DNA of 46,076 bases from Bacillota bacterium (GTDB lineage Bacteria; Bacillota; Dethiobacteria; DTU022; UBA8154): NCBI GenBank assembly GCA_012798755.1, contig JAAZMP010000151.1, positions 1 to 46,076 of the forward strand, written 5' to 3'. Made by a program: the position numbers and the translations under genes. Below the pieces are notes generated by a model. That model did not search any database, had not been told where the DNA came from, and worked only from the letters and a program-made list of their open reading frames with translations. Numbering within the stretch: position 1 is the first letter of the stretch; the number at the start of each line of letters is the position of its first letter. Shown in pieces: positions 8,024 to 16,169 of the stretch.

Positions 8024-8566
8024 ATGTCTGGTTTATGGCCACAAAAAGCTGAATTTTCGTTACAGCGGTTTGATGATCTTTATAAGCAAAATGCATCCTA
8101 TGTGTATAAGATTGCCCTTCATATAACCCGTGATCCCAATGAAGCCGAAGATGTATGCCATGATGTTTTCCTGGAAGTAATCCAACGTCCGGAACAATAT
8201 GATCCGAGGCGGGGAAGCATCAAAGCATGGCTAGGGGTTAAAACCAGAAGCAGGGCTATTGATCACATACGGAAACAAAAAAGACAAAGACAAAATAATG
8301 CACCTGCAACGATCGATATTGGTAGCAAAGATCCTACTGCAGAAACAGTCCTGTTAAAACTTGATATAGAAAAACTGCATGAATCGCTAAAACAACTGCC
8401 CCAAACCCAACGTGAAGCACTGACAGCAACTTATTTTAAATCGTTAAGGCAGAAGGATTGGGCCAAGCTAACGGGCCGCCCACTAGGTACTGTAAAATCT
8501 TGGATCCGCTACGGTTTGAAAAATGCCAGGAAACAATTTATCCAAACGGGCTGGCTGGAGCCTTGA
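8024..8566 (+). CDS. ECF-type RNA polymerase sigma factor (SigK/RskA-like group)
   Basis: 180 residues with region 2 (YVYKIALHITRDPNEAEDVCHDVFLEV, then SIKAWLGVKTRSRAIDHIRK) and region 4 (LPQTQREALTATYFKSLRQKDWAKLTGRPLGTVKSWIRYGLKNARK). There is no region 1 or 3, as in ECF factors. It directs RNA polymerase to a small regulon after release from an anti-sigma. ATG 8024 follows AGGTG with six-base spacing; an in-frame ATG at 7991 has no SD. Twelve bases downstream is the cognate anti-sigma gene. Its divergence from the NEW3-ABC operon suggests that operon as one target. Confidence 0.9.
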   Translation: MSGLWPQKAEFSLQRFDDLYKQNASYVYKIALHITRDPNEAEDVCHDVFLEVIQRPEQYDPRRGSIKAWLGVKTRSRAIDHIRKQKRQRQNNAPATIDIGSKDPTAETVLLKLDIEKLHESLKQLPQTQREALTATYFKSLRQKDWAKLTGRPLGTVKSWIRYGLKNARKQFIQTGWLEP

Positions 8567-8578
8567 GGAGGTGCTGAC

Positions 8579-9328
8579 ATGGACCCCTCACAATGCAAAC
8601 AGTTTGAAGTTGAAATCGTCGATGATCTTTTGGGCAATCTGTCTGCAAAAAGATCGCAGGCCCTATTGAACCATTTAAAAAAGTGTGAATCGTGCCGGAA
8701 GCTATACAATGAGTGGCAAGAAATATTAAAAAATAATAAGAAAGTTGCACCCCCAGCCACCCTTTACGAACGGTTAAAAAAATATCTCTTGCAGCGAAGA
8801 TTCAAACAGAGGCTGCTTCGTTCCCCTACCTTCTGGAGTGCGGCATCCGTGATTATAATAATAATGTTTGTGCTTGCAACCCCGGCATTCCAGGACAAAC
8901 AGCCCCTGGAGACCTTGAATTCGGTAAAACAACAGCAACTAACTACCGTAGCGGAAAATACCCCGCCTTTTTTAACAGACGACATAAAAACAGTGCAATA
9001 TCTTATCAGTCCGCAGGAAGGGCAACTTACCAGCGTTGAAGGTATCATTTGGGTAAATAGCCATCTTGGTGAAATGTATTTCTACGTACAAAATTTAGAG
9101 GATGTCGACCGTTACGATTATCAAGTATGGTTGGTAAAACTTGTGAAAAAGGAAAGTGGCGGGCTGTTGCAGGTAATAGATAGATACAACGGTGAGCTAT
9201 ACCTACATCAACGAAATATCCAAGAAATACAGCAAATCAGCATTAGCCTCGAACCCAAAGGCGGAAGCCCTTATCCCACCACAGACGATACAGTTTTGGT
9301 TGATTTTTGCTGCACAGAAACCCCTTAA
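8579..9328 (+). CDS. Transmembrane anti-sigma factor with zinc finger (RskA-like)
   Basis: 249 residues. The N-terminal part holds an anti-sigma zinc finger ending H-x3-C-x2-C (HLKKCESC, about residues 33-40). A linker leads to a single transmembrane helix (TFWSAASVIIIIMFVLATPAF, about 83-103). An extracellular domain follows, with GIIWVNSHLGEMYFYVQNLE and YDYQVWLVK as in the RskA C-terminal domain. It would hold the adjacent sigma at the membrane until a signal, perhaps proteolysis, frees it. Translation starts right behind GAGGAGGTG, with the gene coupled to sigma. Confidence 0.87.
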   Translation: MDPSQCKQFEVEIVDDLLGNLSAKRSQALLNHLKKCESCRKLYNEWQEILKNNKKVAPPATLYERLKKYLLQRRFKQRLLRSPTFWSAASVIIIIMFVLATPAFQDKQPLETLNSVKQQQLTTVAENTPPFLTDDIKTVQYLISPQEGQLTSVEGIIWVNSHLGEMYFYVQNLEDVDRYDYQVWLVKLVKKESGGLLQVIDRYNGELYLHQRNIQEIQQISISLEPKGGSPYPTTDDTVLVDFCCTETP

Positions 9329-9504
9329 ATTTCCTGCACTCTTTAAAAACCACATTTCTTCGTTGCTATTCAGTTGTGATTCCGCTATAAAAAATTAAAT
9401 TCAAACAACCCAATTGTTAAGCGTGGCAATATATTTTTCATACTAAGGCTTTATGGGAAAACCCGGCACCAATCGACCCTATATATATACATTTACTATG
9501 AAAG

Positions 9505-11433
9505 TTAGCTACTTTGTTTTTTAGTATAATTCAGTAGGCCACCGGCCAAAACAATATCTTTTTGGCGTGGGGTAAGCCCATGGTAAACCGTAAAAGAACC
9601 ACCGGTGCGTAAATTGGTCACTGCAAGCCGATCTCCTGACTGCAGTTCGCCACGCAACGATGATATTTTCAATAAATCACCCTTTTCAATACCATCGTAA
9701 TCTACTTCATCGACAAAAGTAAGGGGAAGAATACCGAAATTAATCAGGTTTGCCTGGTGAATGCGGGCAAATGATTTGGCCAGCACAGCTTTGATCCCCA
9801 GGTACATGGGAGCCAGCGCAGCATGCTCCCGGCTGGAACCCTGGCCATAGTTATGCCCGCCTACCACTATCCCCCGGCCGGCCTTTTTTGCACGAATGGC
9901 AAAGTCCGGGTCGATGTCCCTGAATACATATTCACTGATGGCCGGAACATTGGAGCGCAGGGGCAGTATTTTTGCCCCCGCCGGCATAATATGATCTGTA
10001 GTGATATTATCCCCCACCTTAAGAAGAACCTCAGCCGAAACCTCATCGGGTAGTTCTTGATTGATAGGAAGCACATTGATATTGGGCCCCCGCAAAACAT
10101 CTACCGCCTCTTGTTTCTCCGGGGGGAAAATGATCATCCCATCATCAATTAAAAATTTCGGGGGCAATTTTATTTTGTTGTATTCGCCAAGTTTTCTTGG
10201 ATCGATGAGCCTGCCGGTAAGGGCCGCCGCTGCCGCTGTTTCCGGACCGGCCAGGTACACTTTGGCATCAACAGTGCCGGAGCGTCCGGGGAAATTGCGG
10301 TTAAAAGTCCTTACGGAAACAGCACCCGACGGAGGCGCCTGTCCCATACCAATACAGGGCCCACAGGCAGATTCCAAAATACGTGCCCCCGCCGCAATAA
10401 GATCTGCCAGGGCACCGTTTCTGGCTAACATTTCCAAAACCTGCCTGGAACCAGGGGAAATTACCAAACTTACATGATCATGGACTTTTTTTCCCCGCAG
10501 GATCCCGGCAACCTGCATCAGATCGGTGTAGGAGGAATTCGTGCAGCTGCCAATGGCTACTTGATTTACCTTAATTTCGTCTATCTCCCGGACAGTTTTA
10601 ACCGCATCCGGGCTGGAGGGGCAGGCCACCATCGGTTCAAGGGCAGCCAAATCAATCAGCACCTCTTCATCGTAAATGGCATCCTCATCGGGAAGAAGCT
10701 CTGTCCATTGTTCTTCTCGGCCCTGAGCAGCCAGAAAACTTTTTGTTACACTATCGCTGGGAAAAATCGAGGAAGTTGCCCCCAGTTCGGCGCCCATATT
10801 CGTAATCGTAGCGCGTTCCGGCACGGAAAGGGCAGCAACCCCTGGTCCCGCATACTCGATCACCTTGCCCACCCCGCCTTTAACGGTTAAACGGCGCAAT
10901 ACCTCCAAGATAACGTCTTTTGCCGAAACCCACGGTAGCAATTCATTTACCAATTCAATCTTTACAACCTTTGGCATCGTAAGGTAAAACGGTCCGCCAC
11001 CCATAGCCACCGCCACATCCAAGCCGCCGGCTCCAATAGCTAACATACCGATACCGCCGCCAGTGGGCGTATGACTGTCAGAACCAAGAAGCGTTTTTCC
11101 GGGAACCGCAAAGCGCTCCAGATGAACCTGATGACAGATGCCATTACCGGGGCGTGAAAAATATATACCGTATTTAGCCGCAATAGTCTGCAAAAAAAGG
11201 TGATCATCTGCATTTTCAAAACCTGTTTGTAACGTATTGTGATCCACATACGAAACAGAAAGTTCTGTTTTAACTTGAGGAATACCCATCGCTTCAAACT
11301 GCAGATAAGCCATAGTGCCGGTAGCATCCTGCGTCAAAGTCTGATCTACCCTGATAGCAATTTCGCTTCCGGCAGTCATATCACCCGCAACTAAATGCGC
11401 AGCTATTATTTTCCTTGTTAGATTGTCACCCAT
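9505..11433 (-). CDS. acn: Aconitate hydratase
   Basis: 642 residues, cytoplasmic, interconverting citrate and isocitrate through cis-aconitate. The three 4Fe-4S ligands are visible: C297 in GSCTNSSY, and C357 and C360 in ACGPCIGMGQ. Active-site and swivel-domain motifs (LLGSDSHTPTGGG near residue 115, QGSSREHAALAP near the C-terminus) are present. The length and the fusion of catalytic and swivel parts match the short anaerobe-type aconitase rather than the 900-residue AcnA. ATG 11433 follows GAGGAGGT. Citrate synthase and isocitrate dehydrogenase genes are not beside it. A decayed copy of an internal segment lies just upstream. Confidence 0.93.
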   Translation of the reverse strand: MGDNLTRKIIAAHLVAGDMTAGSEIAIRVDQTLTQDATGTMAYLQFEAMGIPQVKTELSVSYVDHNTLQTGFENADDHLFLQTIAAKYGIYFSRPGNGICHQVHLERFAVPGKTLLGSDSHTPTGGGIGMLAIGAGGLDVAVAMGGGPFYLTMPKVVKIELVNELLPWVSAKDVILEVLRRLTVKGGVGKVIEYAGPGVAALSVPERATITNMGAELGATSSIFPSDSVTKSFLAAQGREEQWTELLPDEDAIYDEEVLIDLAALEPMVACPSSPDAVKTVREIDEIKVNQVAIGSCTNSSYTDLMQVAGILRGKKVHDHVSLVISPGSRQVLEMLARNGALADLIAAGARILESACGPCIGMGQAPPSGAVSVRTFNRNFPGRSGTVDAKVYLAGPETAAAAALTGRLIDPRKLGEYNKIKLPPKFLIDDGMIIFPPEKQEAVDVLRGPNINVLPINQELPDEVSAEVLLKVGDNITTDHIMPAGAKILPLRSNVPAISEYVFRDIDPDFAIRAKKAGRGIVVGGHNYGQGSSREHAALAPMYLGIKAVLAKSFARIHQANLINFGILPLTFVDEVDYDGIEKGDLLKISSLRGELQSGDRLAVTNLRTGGSFTVYHGLTPRQKDIVLAGGLLNYTKKQSS

Positions 11434-11454
11434 TTAATCCAAACCTCCTCTTCA

Positions 11455-11485
11455 AAATCTGACAGGGGGACGGTTCTTTGACACC
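11455..11485 (+). repeat. Left arm of a 31-bp inverted repeat, REP-like
   Basis: This arm has the core GACAGGGGGACGGTTCT and matches the reverse complement of 11694-11724 at 30 of 31 positions. It lies only 22 bases before the aconitase start, so any acn transcript starting upstream would carry it. The core recurs at 35181-35207, suggesting a dispersed family. Confidence 0.85.
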
Positions 11486-11693
11486 TTTAAATAATAACAT
11501 CCCCTTACCAATGCCCGCGCCGGCAATACACTTACAACTTTCGGCATCTAAGATAAAACGGCCTTCACCCAAAGCTGTTGTCATATCTAAGTCACCCGTC
11601 CCAACAGCTAACATACCAATACCGCCGCCGTGGGCGCATGATTGTCAGGGTAAAAACGTTTTCACGGAAACAGCAAAACGCTCTGAAAAACTT
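11486..11693 (-). pseudogene. Decayed fragment of an aconitase-family gene
   Basis: Read on the reverse strand, this segment encodes ERFAVSVKTFLP, a stop, then HGGGIGMLAVGTGDLDM. This parallels ERFAVPGKTLLGSDSHTPTGGGIGMLAIGAGGLDV of the intact aconitase about 400 bases away (residues near 107-145). An in-frame TGA and a one-base deletion after the GRF codons break it, and the next codons match the aconitase YLTMPKVVK region only after shifting frame. It is a relic of a duplicated or older aconitase gene in the same orientation, kept between two inverted-repeat arms. It cannot encode a working protein. Confidence 0.8.
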
Positions 11694-11741
11694 GGTGTCA
11701 GAGAACCGTCCCCCTGTCAGATTTGATTGTCCCCCTGTCAT
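11694..11741 (+). repeat. Right arm of the inverted repeat plus a partial extra copy
   Basis: Bases 11694-11724 mirror the left arm at 30 of 31 positions. A shortened extra piece with TGTCCCCCTGTCA follows directly (11729-11741) and reaches the stop of the CCA-adding enzyme gene. The arrangement looks like serial insertion or slippage of one palindromic repeat. Confidence 0.75.
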
Positions 11742-11743
11742 AT

Positions 11744-13201
11744 TTACCAGCGTTTTGTAGTGCGAAACCGGAGATCTTCCCCGTTTGCTAAATGTTTCAC
11801 ACGTTTTGCCCTGCGGGCAAGGGCATCAAATAGGTTTTGTTCACAGTTGGGAATCCGCCCGGCAATTACCCTATCCAAAAGATCGGACATGAATTTGCCC
11901 ACTTGCGGACCCTCACCCAAAACAGCAGCAACCCTACCGCCGCTTATATTCAGTCCTTCCGGGTAAAAGGGGATTGTTTCCAATGCTTTTTCAAGTGCTT
12001 CCTGCCTACCTACAAGTTTTTGAAGCACTTGAGAAACAGAAGAATACCCTTTAGCAGCAACATCCGCACGACGCAGTGCCATCAGCTGTAATACTGCTTC
12101 TGAAAGTTGTTCTTGCGAAGAAAAGTGCTTTGCTATCTTTTTCAACCATTTAGCTGCATTTTTCTCGTGGGGGAAAGCAATCATATGGTTTCTGACAAGC
12201 CATACCACCCTTTTCCTAACCGGTGTTGCTACCCGTAGGCGAGCCAGGATATCCCCTGCAATCTTGGCACCGGCCTTGTCGTGACCGTGATCAGATATCT
12301 CGCCGCGCTTGTTTAAACCGCGAATGCCGGGCAAACCTTTGGCTATATCATGCAACAAAGCGGCCCAGCGCAAAGTCAGACTTGCAGGCACACCGGATAC
12401 AGTCTCCAAGGTATGCACCCATACATCGAAACGATGATAGCGCACATTTTGTGGCACACCTACAAGACGTGCCAGTTCCGGTAGCACTTTGACCGGTCTA
12501 TCGATTCCGTTACGGCGATGCCGGCAGACAGTATCAGCCAACCCCGTTTGAACTAAAAATTCAAGCCCAAGACGGGCTTTCGGTGCCAGCAGGATTTTTT
12601 CTATTTCACATCTGATACGTTCCACAGAAAGTTCTTTTACATTTTGCAGGAAATTAGGAATGGCATTATATATTTGGTCATCCGCTTTGAATCCATAGCG
12701 AGCAATAAAACGCCCTACACGAAACATACGCAGGGCATCTTCTTTGATACGTTCCCTGACATCGCCTACCATCCTGATCAACCCGGATGCCAGATCCTTT
12801 TTTCCACCAAAGGGATCTAGGATTTCCCCGTCCAATCCCATGGCCATGGCGTTAATAGTAAAATCCCGCTGTGACAAATTCTCCTTTATGCATGCAGGAA
12901 GACGGAGGCTGCCCAAGCGAGTGTTCTTTTCGATGCAGGATGTTGCACGGGCCGTGGCAATTTCAAAAGGTTTCCCATCAATAATAATCATGGTCACTTG
13001 GAAAGATTTCCCGACATCATACACTTTCCAGCCGTTTTCCACAGCAATTTCTCGGATTTTAACGGGACTTGCAGTTGTAACTATATCATAATCTTCAGGT
13101 TCCTTTTTTAAACAAATATCGCGGACAGCTCCGCCAACGATAAAAGCCTCATGACCATATTCTTTCAAGATGCGGATAATTCGGCAAGCAGATTCAAACA
13201 C
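11744..13201 (-). CDS. cca: CCA tRNA nucleotidyltransferase with HD domain
   Basis: 485 residues. The class II nucleotidyltransferase head shows VGGAVRDICLKKEPEDYDIVT, giving the GG signature and the D-x-D metal site. RMVGDVRERIKEDALRMFRVGRFIARYGF is the RNA-binding and fingers region. An HD phosphohydrolase-like motif, LRWAALLHDIAKG, lies mid-protein, followed by a long C-terminal tail. The enzyme adds or repairs the 3' CCA end of tRNAs, or at least part of it if the organism splits the job between A-adding and CC-adding enzymes. The start is GTG 13201 with a distant GGGGGG site, so the first few residues are uncertain. Upstream lies a 235-base gap with a perfect palindrome. Confidence 0.9.
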   Translation of the reverse strand: MFESACRIIRILKEYGHEAFIVGGAVRDICLKKEPEDYDIVTTASPVKIREIAVENGWKVYDVGKSFQVTMIIIDGKPFEIATARATSCIEKNTRLGSLRLPACIKENLSQRDFTINAMAMGLDGEILDPFGGKKDLASGLIRMVGDVRERIKEDALRMFRVGRFIARYGFKADDQIYNAIPNFLQNVKELSVERIRCEIEKILLAPKARLGLEFLVQTGLADTVCRHRRNGIDRPVKVLPELARLVGVPQNVRYHRFDVWVHTLETVSGVPASLTLRWAALLHDIAKGLPGIRGLNKRGEISDHGHDKAGAKIAGDILARLRVATPVRKRVVWLVRNHMIAFPHEKNAAKWLKKIAKHFSSQEQLSEAVLQLMALRRADVAAKGYSSVSQVLQKLVGRQEALEKALETIPFYPEGLNISGGRVAAVLGEGPQVGKFMSDLLDRVIAGRIPNCEQNLFDALARRAKRVKHLANGEDLRFRTTKRW

Positions 13202-13266
13202 TTATTTTAAAAGACCCCCTTTTATGGAAAACGGCTGATGCCGTAATTTAACATATTAAATACACT

Positions 13267-13292
13267 GCTTACTATGATGCATCATAGTAAGC
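13267..13292. repeat. 26-bp perfect palindrome
   Basis: The sequence GCTTACTATGATG is followed by its exact reverse complement, with no loop. It lies between comM (ends 13437) and cca (starts 13201). A hairpin with no unpaired loop and no clean T-run on the reverse strand fits a regulator-binding site better than a terminator. The remaining 235-base gap holds a small ACGGC-TGAT-GCCGT hairpin (13231-13244) and nothing else recognised. Confidence 0.85.
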
Positions 13293-13436
13293 AAAAAATT
13301 ACGTAAATTTTAGAGTAAACCATAGAATTATTGGATTATGGGGAATAGCACACCCAGTTCATCCCAGCATATCATATCATTTAAAAATCATTTTCTAAAA
13401 CATTTGTATCTCCATGTTTTTTGATCATGAAAGATA

Positions 13437-14978
13437 TCAAAACTTGCGATCCTCACTGCGATATTGAATAGCTTCGGCGATATGGGGAGTTTCAATATTC
13501 TTTTTACCCTCCAGATCAGCGATGGTGCGGGCAACTTTGATAATACGATCGTGTGCCCGCATGGAGAGGCCCAGTGAATCAAAGGCCCGACGCAGCAAGT
13601 TTTTTGCTTCCTTACCCAGAGGGCAATATTCCTGCAGGTGGCGGTGAGACATAGAGGCATTGCAGTCAATAGCGGTACCTTTAAATCTTTCCCGCTGCAG
13701 GCCCCTCGCCGTTTCTACCCTTTCCCTGATCCGGGCAGAGCTCTCACCTTTTTGACCGCTTTCCAAATCATTGTATTCCAAAGAAGGTACCTCTACATGC
13801 AGATCAATCCGATCCATCAAAGGCCCCGAGGATTTGATACGGTAGCGCCTTATCTGCGCCTCAGAACAGCGGCACATATGTCGCGGATGTCCGAAATAAC
13901 CACAAGGGCAGGGGTTTCTTGAGGCCACAAGCATGAAACGGGAAGGATAGCGAACCGCTATCTCTGCTCTGGTGATAACCATTTCTCCGTCTTCCAGCGG
14001 CTGTCTTAAACCCTCGAGAACTTCGCGTGAATACTCCGGAAATTCGTCCATGAAAAGCACCCCAAGGTGGGCCAGGCTTACCTCCCCGGGCCGGGGGTTT
14101 CTACCACCGCCGAATATCCCGGCCGGAGTAGCAGAATGATGCGGGGAGCGAAACGGCCTTTGGTTAAGTAAGGGTTTATCTTTGGGCAGCAGGCCGGCAA
14201 CGCTGTGTACTTTTGTAACCTCCAGTTTTTCTTCCAGGGTCATAGAAGGCAATATTGAAGGAATCCTGCGCGCCAGCATTGTTTTCCCTGTTCCCGGCGG
14301 ACCGGTAAGCAAGATATTGTGGCCACCGGCAGCGGCAACCTCTAAACCCCTTTTGGCAACCAACTGGCCTTTTACCTCTTTAAAATCAGGCTGACTGTTT
14401 TTCCTTTCGCCTGCAAGGATATAGTCCAGGTCTGCTTCGGGATCCTCCAAGGTAAGTTCACCTTTCAGGTAGGCTGCCAGTTCCAAGAGGTTAGACACAC
14501 CTCTTACCGCTATACCGCCAGGCAATGCAGCCTCCACGGCGTTGCCGCGGGGTAAAATTAACTGTAAAGCTTTGCCGCTTTCGCCGCGCTCCTTCAAAAA
14601 AGCTGCTATGGCCATTACCCCGGGAATCTCCCTTGTTTCTCCATTTAAAGATAGTTCACCGACAAACACTTTACCACCAAGGGAATCAGGAGGAATCTGT
14701 CCCGTTGCAGCCAGAATACCAGCAGCAATAGGAAGATCAAAGGCTGAACCATCTTTTCTTAAATCCGCCGGGGCAAGATTTACAGTGATACGTTGCGACG
14801 GAAAATGGAAGCCGCTGTTTTTAATAGCAGCCCGCACCCTTTCCCGGGCCTCCTTAACAGAGGGAGCAGGCAGCCCAACGATGTTAAAATTTGGCAGCCC
14901 CCCTGCTATATCCGTTTCTACAAAAACATCAAATCCTTCCACCCCTATCAAGGCACAGGTTTTAACCTTGGAAAGCAT
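13437..14978 (-). CDS. comM: YifB/ComM-family Mg-chelatase-like AAA+ ATPase
   Basis: 513 residues. An N-terminal Lon-protease-like domain (VEGFDVFVETDIAGGLPNFNIVGLP) precedes an Mg-chelatase AAA+ domain with Walker A LLTGPPGTGKTMLARRIPSILP, Walker B GVLFMDEFPE, the zinc-like NPCPCGYFGHP stretch and a C-terminal helical domain. ComM is a hexameric helicase that promotes branch migration during natural transformation in Gram-negatives; the Firmicutes role is less clear. The start, ATG 14978, follows GAGGAGAGG. It closes the rplS-lepB-rbgA-rnhB-yraN-comM run, a usual clostridial order. The pilus cluster 11 kb away could supply the DNA-uptake side. Confidence 0.92.
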   Translation of the reverse strand: MLSKVKTCALIGVEGFDVFVETDIAGGLPNFNIVGLPAPSVKEARERVRAAIKNSGFHFPSQRITVNLAPADLRKDGSAFDLPIAAGILAATGQIPPDSLGGKVFVGELSLNGETREIPGVMAIAAFLKERGESGKALQLILPRGNAVEAALPGGIAVRGVSNLLELAAYLKGELTLEDPEADLDYILAGERKNSQPDFKEVKGQLVAKRGLEVAAAGGHNILLTGPPGTGKTMLARRIPSILPSMTLEEKLEVTKVHSVAGLLPKDKPLLNQRPFRSPHHSATPAGIFGGGRNPRPGEVSLAHLGVLFMDEFPEYSREVLEGLRQPLEDGEMVITRAEIAVRYPSRFMLVASRNPCPCGYFGHPRHMCRCSEAQIRRYRIKSSGPLMDRIDLHVEVPSLEYNDLESGQKGESSARIRERVETARGLQRERFKGTAIDCNASMSHRHLQEYCPLGKEAKNLLRRAFDSLGLSMRAHDRIIKVARTIADLEGKKNIETPHIAEAIQYRSEDRKF

Positions 14979-14989
14979 TTTTCCTCTCC

Positions 14990-15376
14990 TCAAAAAGCGT
15001 TTTTTATATGTTTTATTTCTTTTACGGCTAAATTATCTAAATCAAAAAGCAGGATCACAACGTCAAAACGTGTCAAATAACCATTTAACCCTTTTTCCTT
15101 CAAATAATAAGAAGCCAGTTGCCTTAATTTTTTCTGCTTGCGAAAACCGATGGATTCTTCAGCCAAACCGGCAAAAGGAAGGCTTACAGAACGAACTTCC
15201 ACAAAAACAGTCGTTTTTTTGTCGAGAGCCACAATATCTATCTCTCCAAGAGGGCAGGTATAGTTCTTAGCAACAATTTTAAAACTCTTCACTTTTTGTA
15301 AATGTTCCCGGGCAATTTTTTCTCCCAATGCACCCAATTTCTTTTTATAGCCCGGGGTGTTTCTATTTAAAGTCAT
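14990..15376 (-). CDS. UPF0102 (YraN) family endonuclease-like protein
   Basis: 128 residues, the normal length for the family. GALGEKIAREHLQKVKSFKIVAKNYTCPLGEIDIVALD followed by VFVEVRS shows the PD-(D/E)xK-like fold: the GEIDIVA acid and the E-x-K-like position, here EVR. ATG 15376 follows AAAGAGG with short spacing. An open frame extends upstream into rnhB, but it would be antisense-like padding and has no ribosome site. It lies between rnhB and comM, its conserved place in Firmicutes. The biological role of the family is unresolved; a Holliday-junction-resolvase-like nuclease activity has been suggested from its fold. Confidence 0.9.
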   Translation of the reverse strand: MTLNRNTPGYKKKLGALGEKIAREHLQKVKSFKIVAKNYTCPLGEIDIVALDKKTTVFVEVRSVSLPFAGLAEESIGFRKQKKLRQLASYYLKEKGLNGYLTRFDVVILLFDLDNLAVKEIKHIKNAF

Positions 15377-15389
15377 AATCCTCTTTCCT

Positions 15390-16169
15390 TTAATCATATT
15401 TAAAAGTTCGGCGATGAAGCGGGGAAAAACCCAGGGCTTTAATTGCCGCCTTGTGCTCCGGCGTAGGATAACCTTTATGCTTGGCAAACCCATACCCCGG
15501 ATAGATTTTATCATAATTTTCCATGATCCTATCCCTGGTAACTTTGGCCACAATTGAGGCAGCAGCAATGGAAAGACAGAGGGCATCACCGCCCTTAAGG
15601 GGTTTTTGGGGAATAGTTAACCCAGGAACGCTAAAGCCGTCGCTAAAAAGAAAATTCGGCTGCGGCCGAAGCTGTCGTACTGAGAGGTTCATTGCCTCCA
15701 GGGATGCTTGATAGATGTTAATCCGATCGATCACATCAGCACTTACAACACCAACAGCAAAGGATCTGGCAGCTGTGGTAATTTTATCATAAAGCTTTTC
15801 CCTTAGGGTAGGCGCAAGCTTTTTGGAATCATTTATTTCCCCCCAATAGCTTGCTTCTTCCGCACCAAGAATGACAGCTGCAGCCACCACCGGCCCAGCT
15901 AGGGGGCCCCTTCCGGCCTCATCTACCCCGGCAACAAGCTTAAAACCTTTTTTACGGGCAGCTTTCTCCGGCAGGAGCATTTTATGTAGCCTTTTTTCCT
16001 TTTGTATTTCCTTTTCCCTGCGTTTTAAGAAACCTGTAAGCAGCCTTTTTACACCTTTTCTGCTGTCGCTTCTTAAGGCAGAAAGTTCTGCAGAGGATAG
16101 TTCTTTTTGTAAGTCCAGGCAATCTTTGATTTCCGCCACTTTCCGGGAAGAAAAATCAAGTTTCTTCAT
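15390..16169 (-). CDS. rnhB: Ribonuclease HII
   Basis: 259 residues. It cuts RNA in RNA-DNA hybrids and removes single ribonucleotides misincorporated into DNA. The catalytic signature VAGVDEAGRGPLAGPVVAAA begins near residue 80, followed by NDSKKL and the late acidic motif in LFSDGFSVPG. The 75-residue N-terminal extension, rich in Lys and Glu, is typical of Bacillus and Clostridia RNase HII. The gene overlaps the end of rbgA by 14 bases, so the two are translationally coupled, as seen widely in Firmicutes. Confidence 0.94.
   Translation of the reverse strand: MKKLDFSSRKVAEIKDCLDLQKELSSAELSALRSDSRKGVKRLLTGFLKRREKEIQKEKRLHKMLLPEKAARKKGFKLVAGVDEAGRGPLAGPVVAAAVILGAEEASYWGEINDSKKLAPTLREKLYDKITTAARSFAVGVVSADVIDRINIYQASLEAMNLSVRQLRPQPNFLFSDGFSVPGLTIPQKPLKGGDALCLSIAAASIVAKVTRDRIMENYDKIYPGYGFAKHKGYPTPEHKAAIKALGFSPLHRRTFKYD

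Noticed and set aside
13267-13292. Palindrome as a terminator of comM
   Set aside because: The reverse strand shows no T-run after it and the dyad has no loop, so a binding site is more likely.
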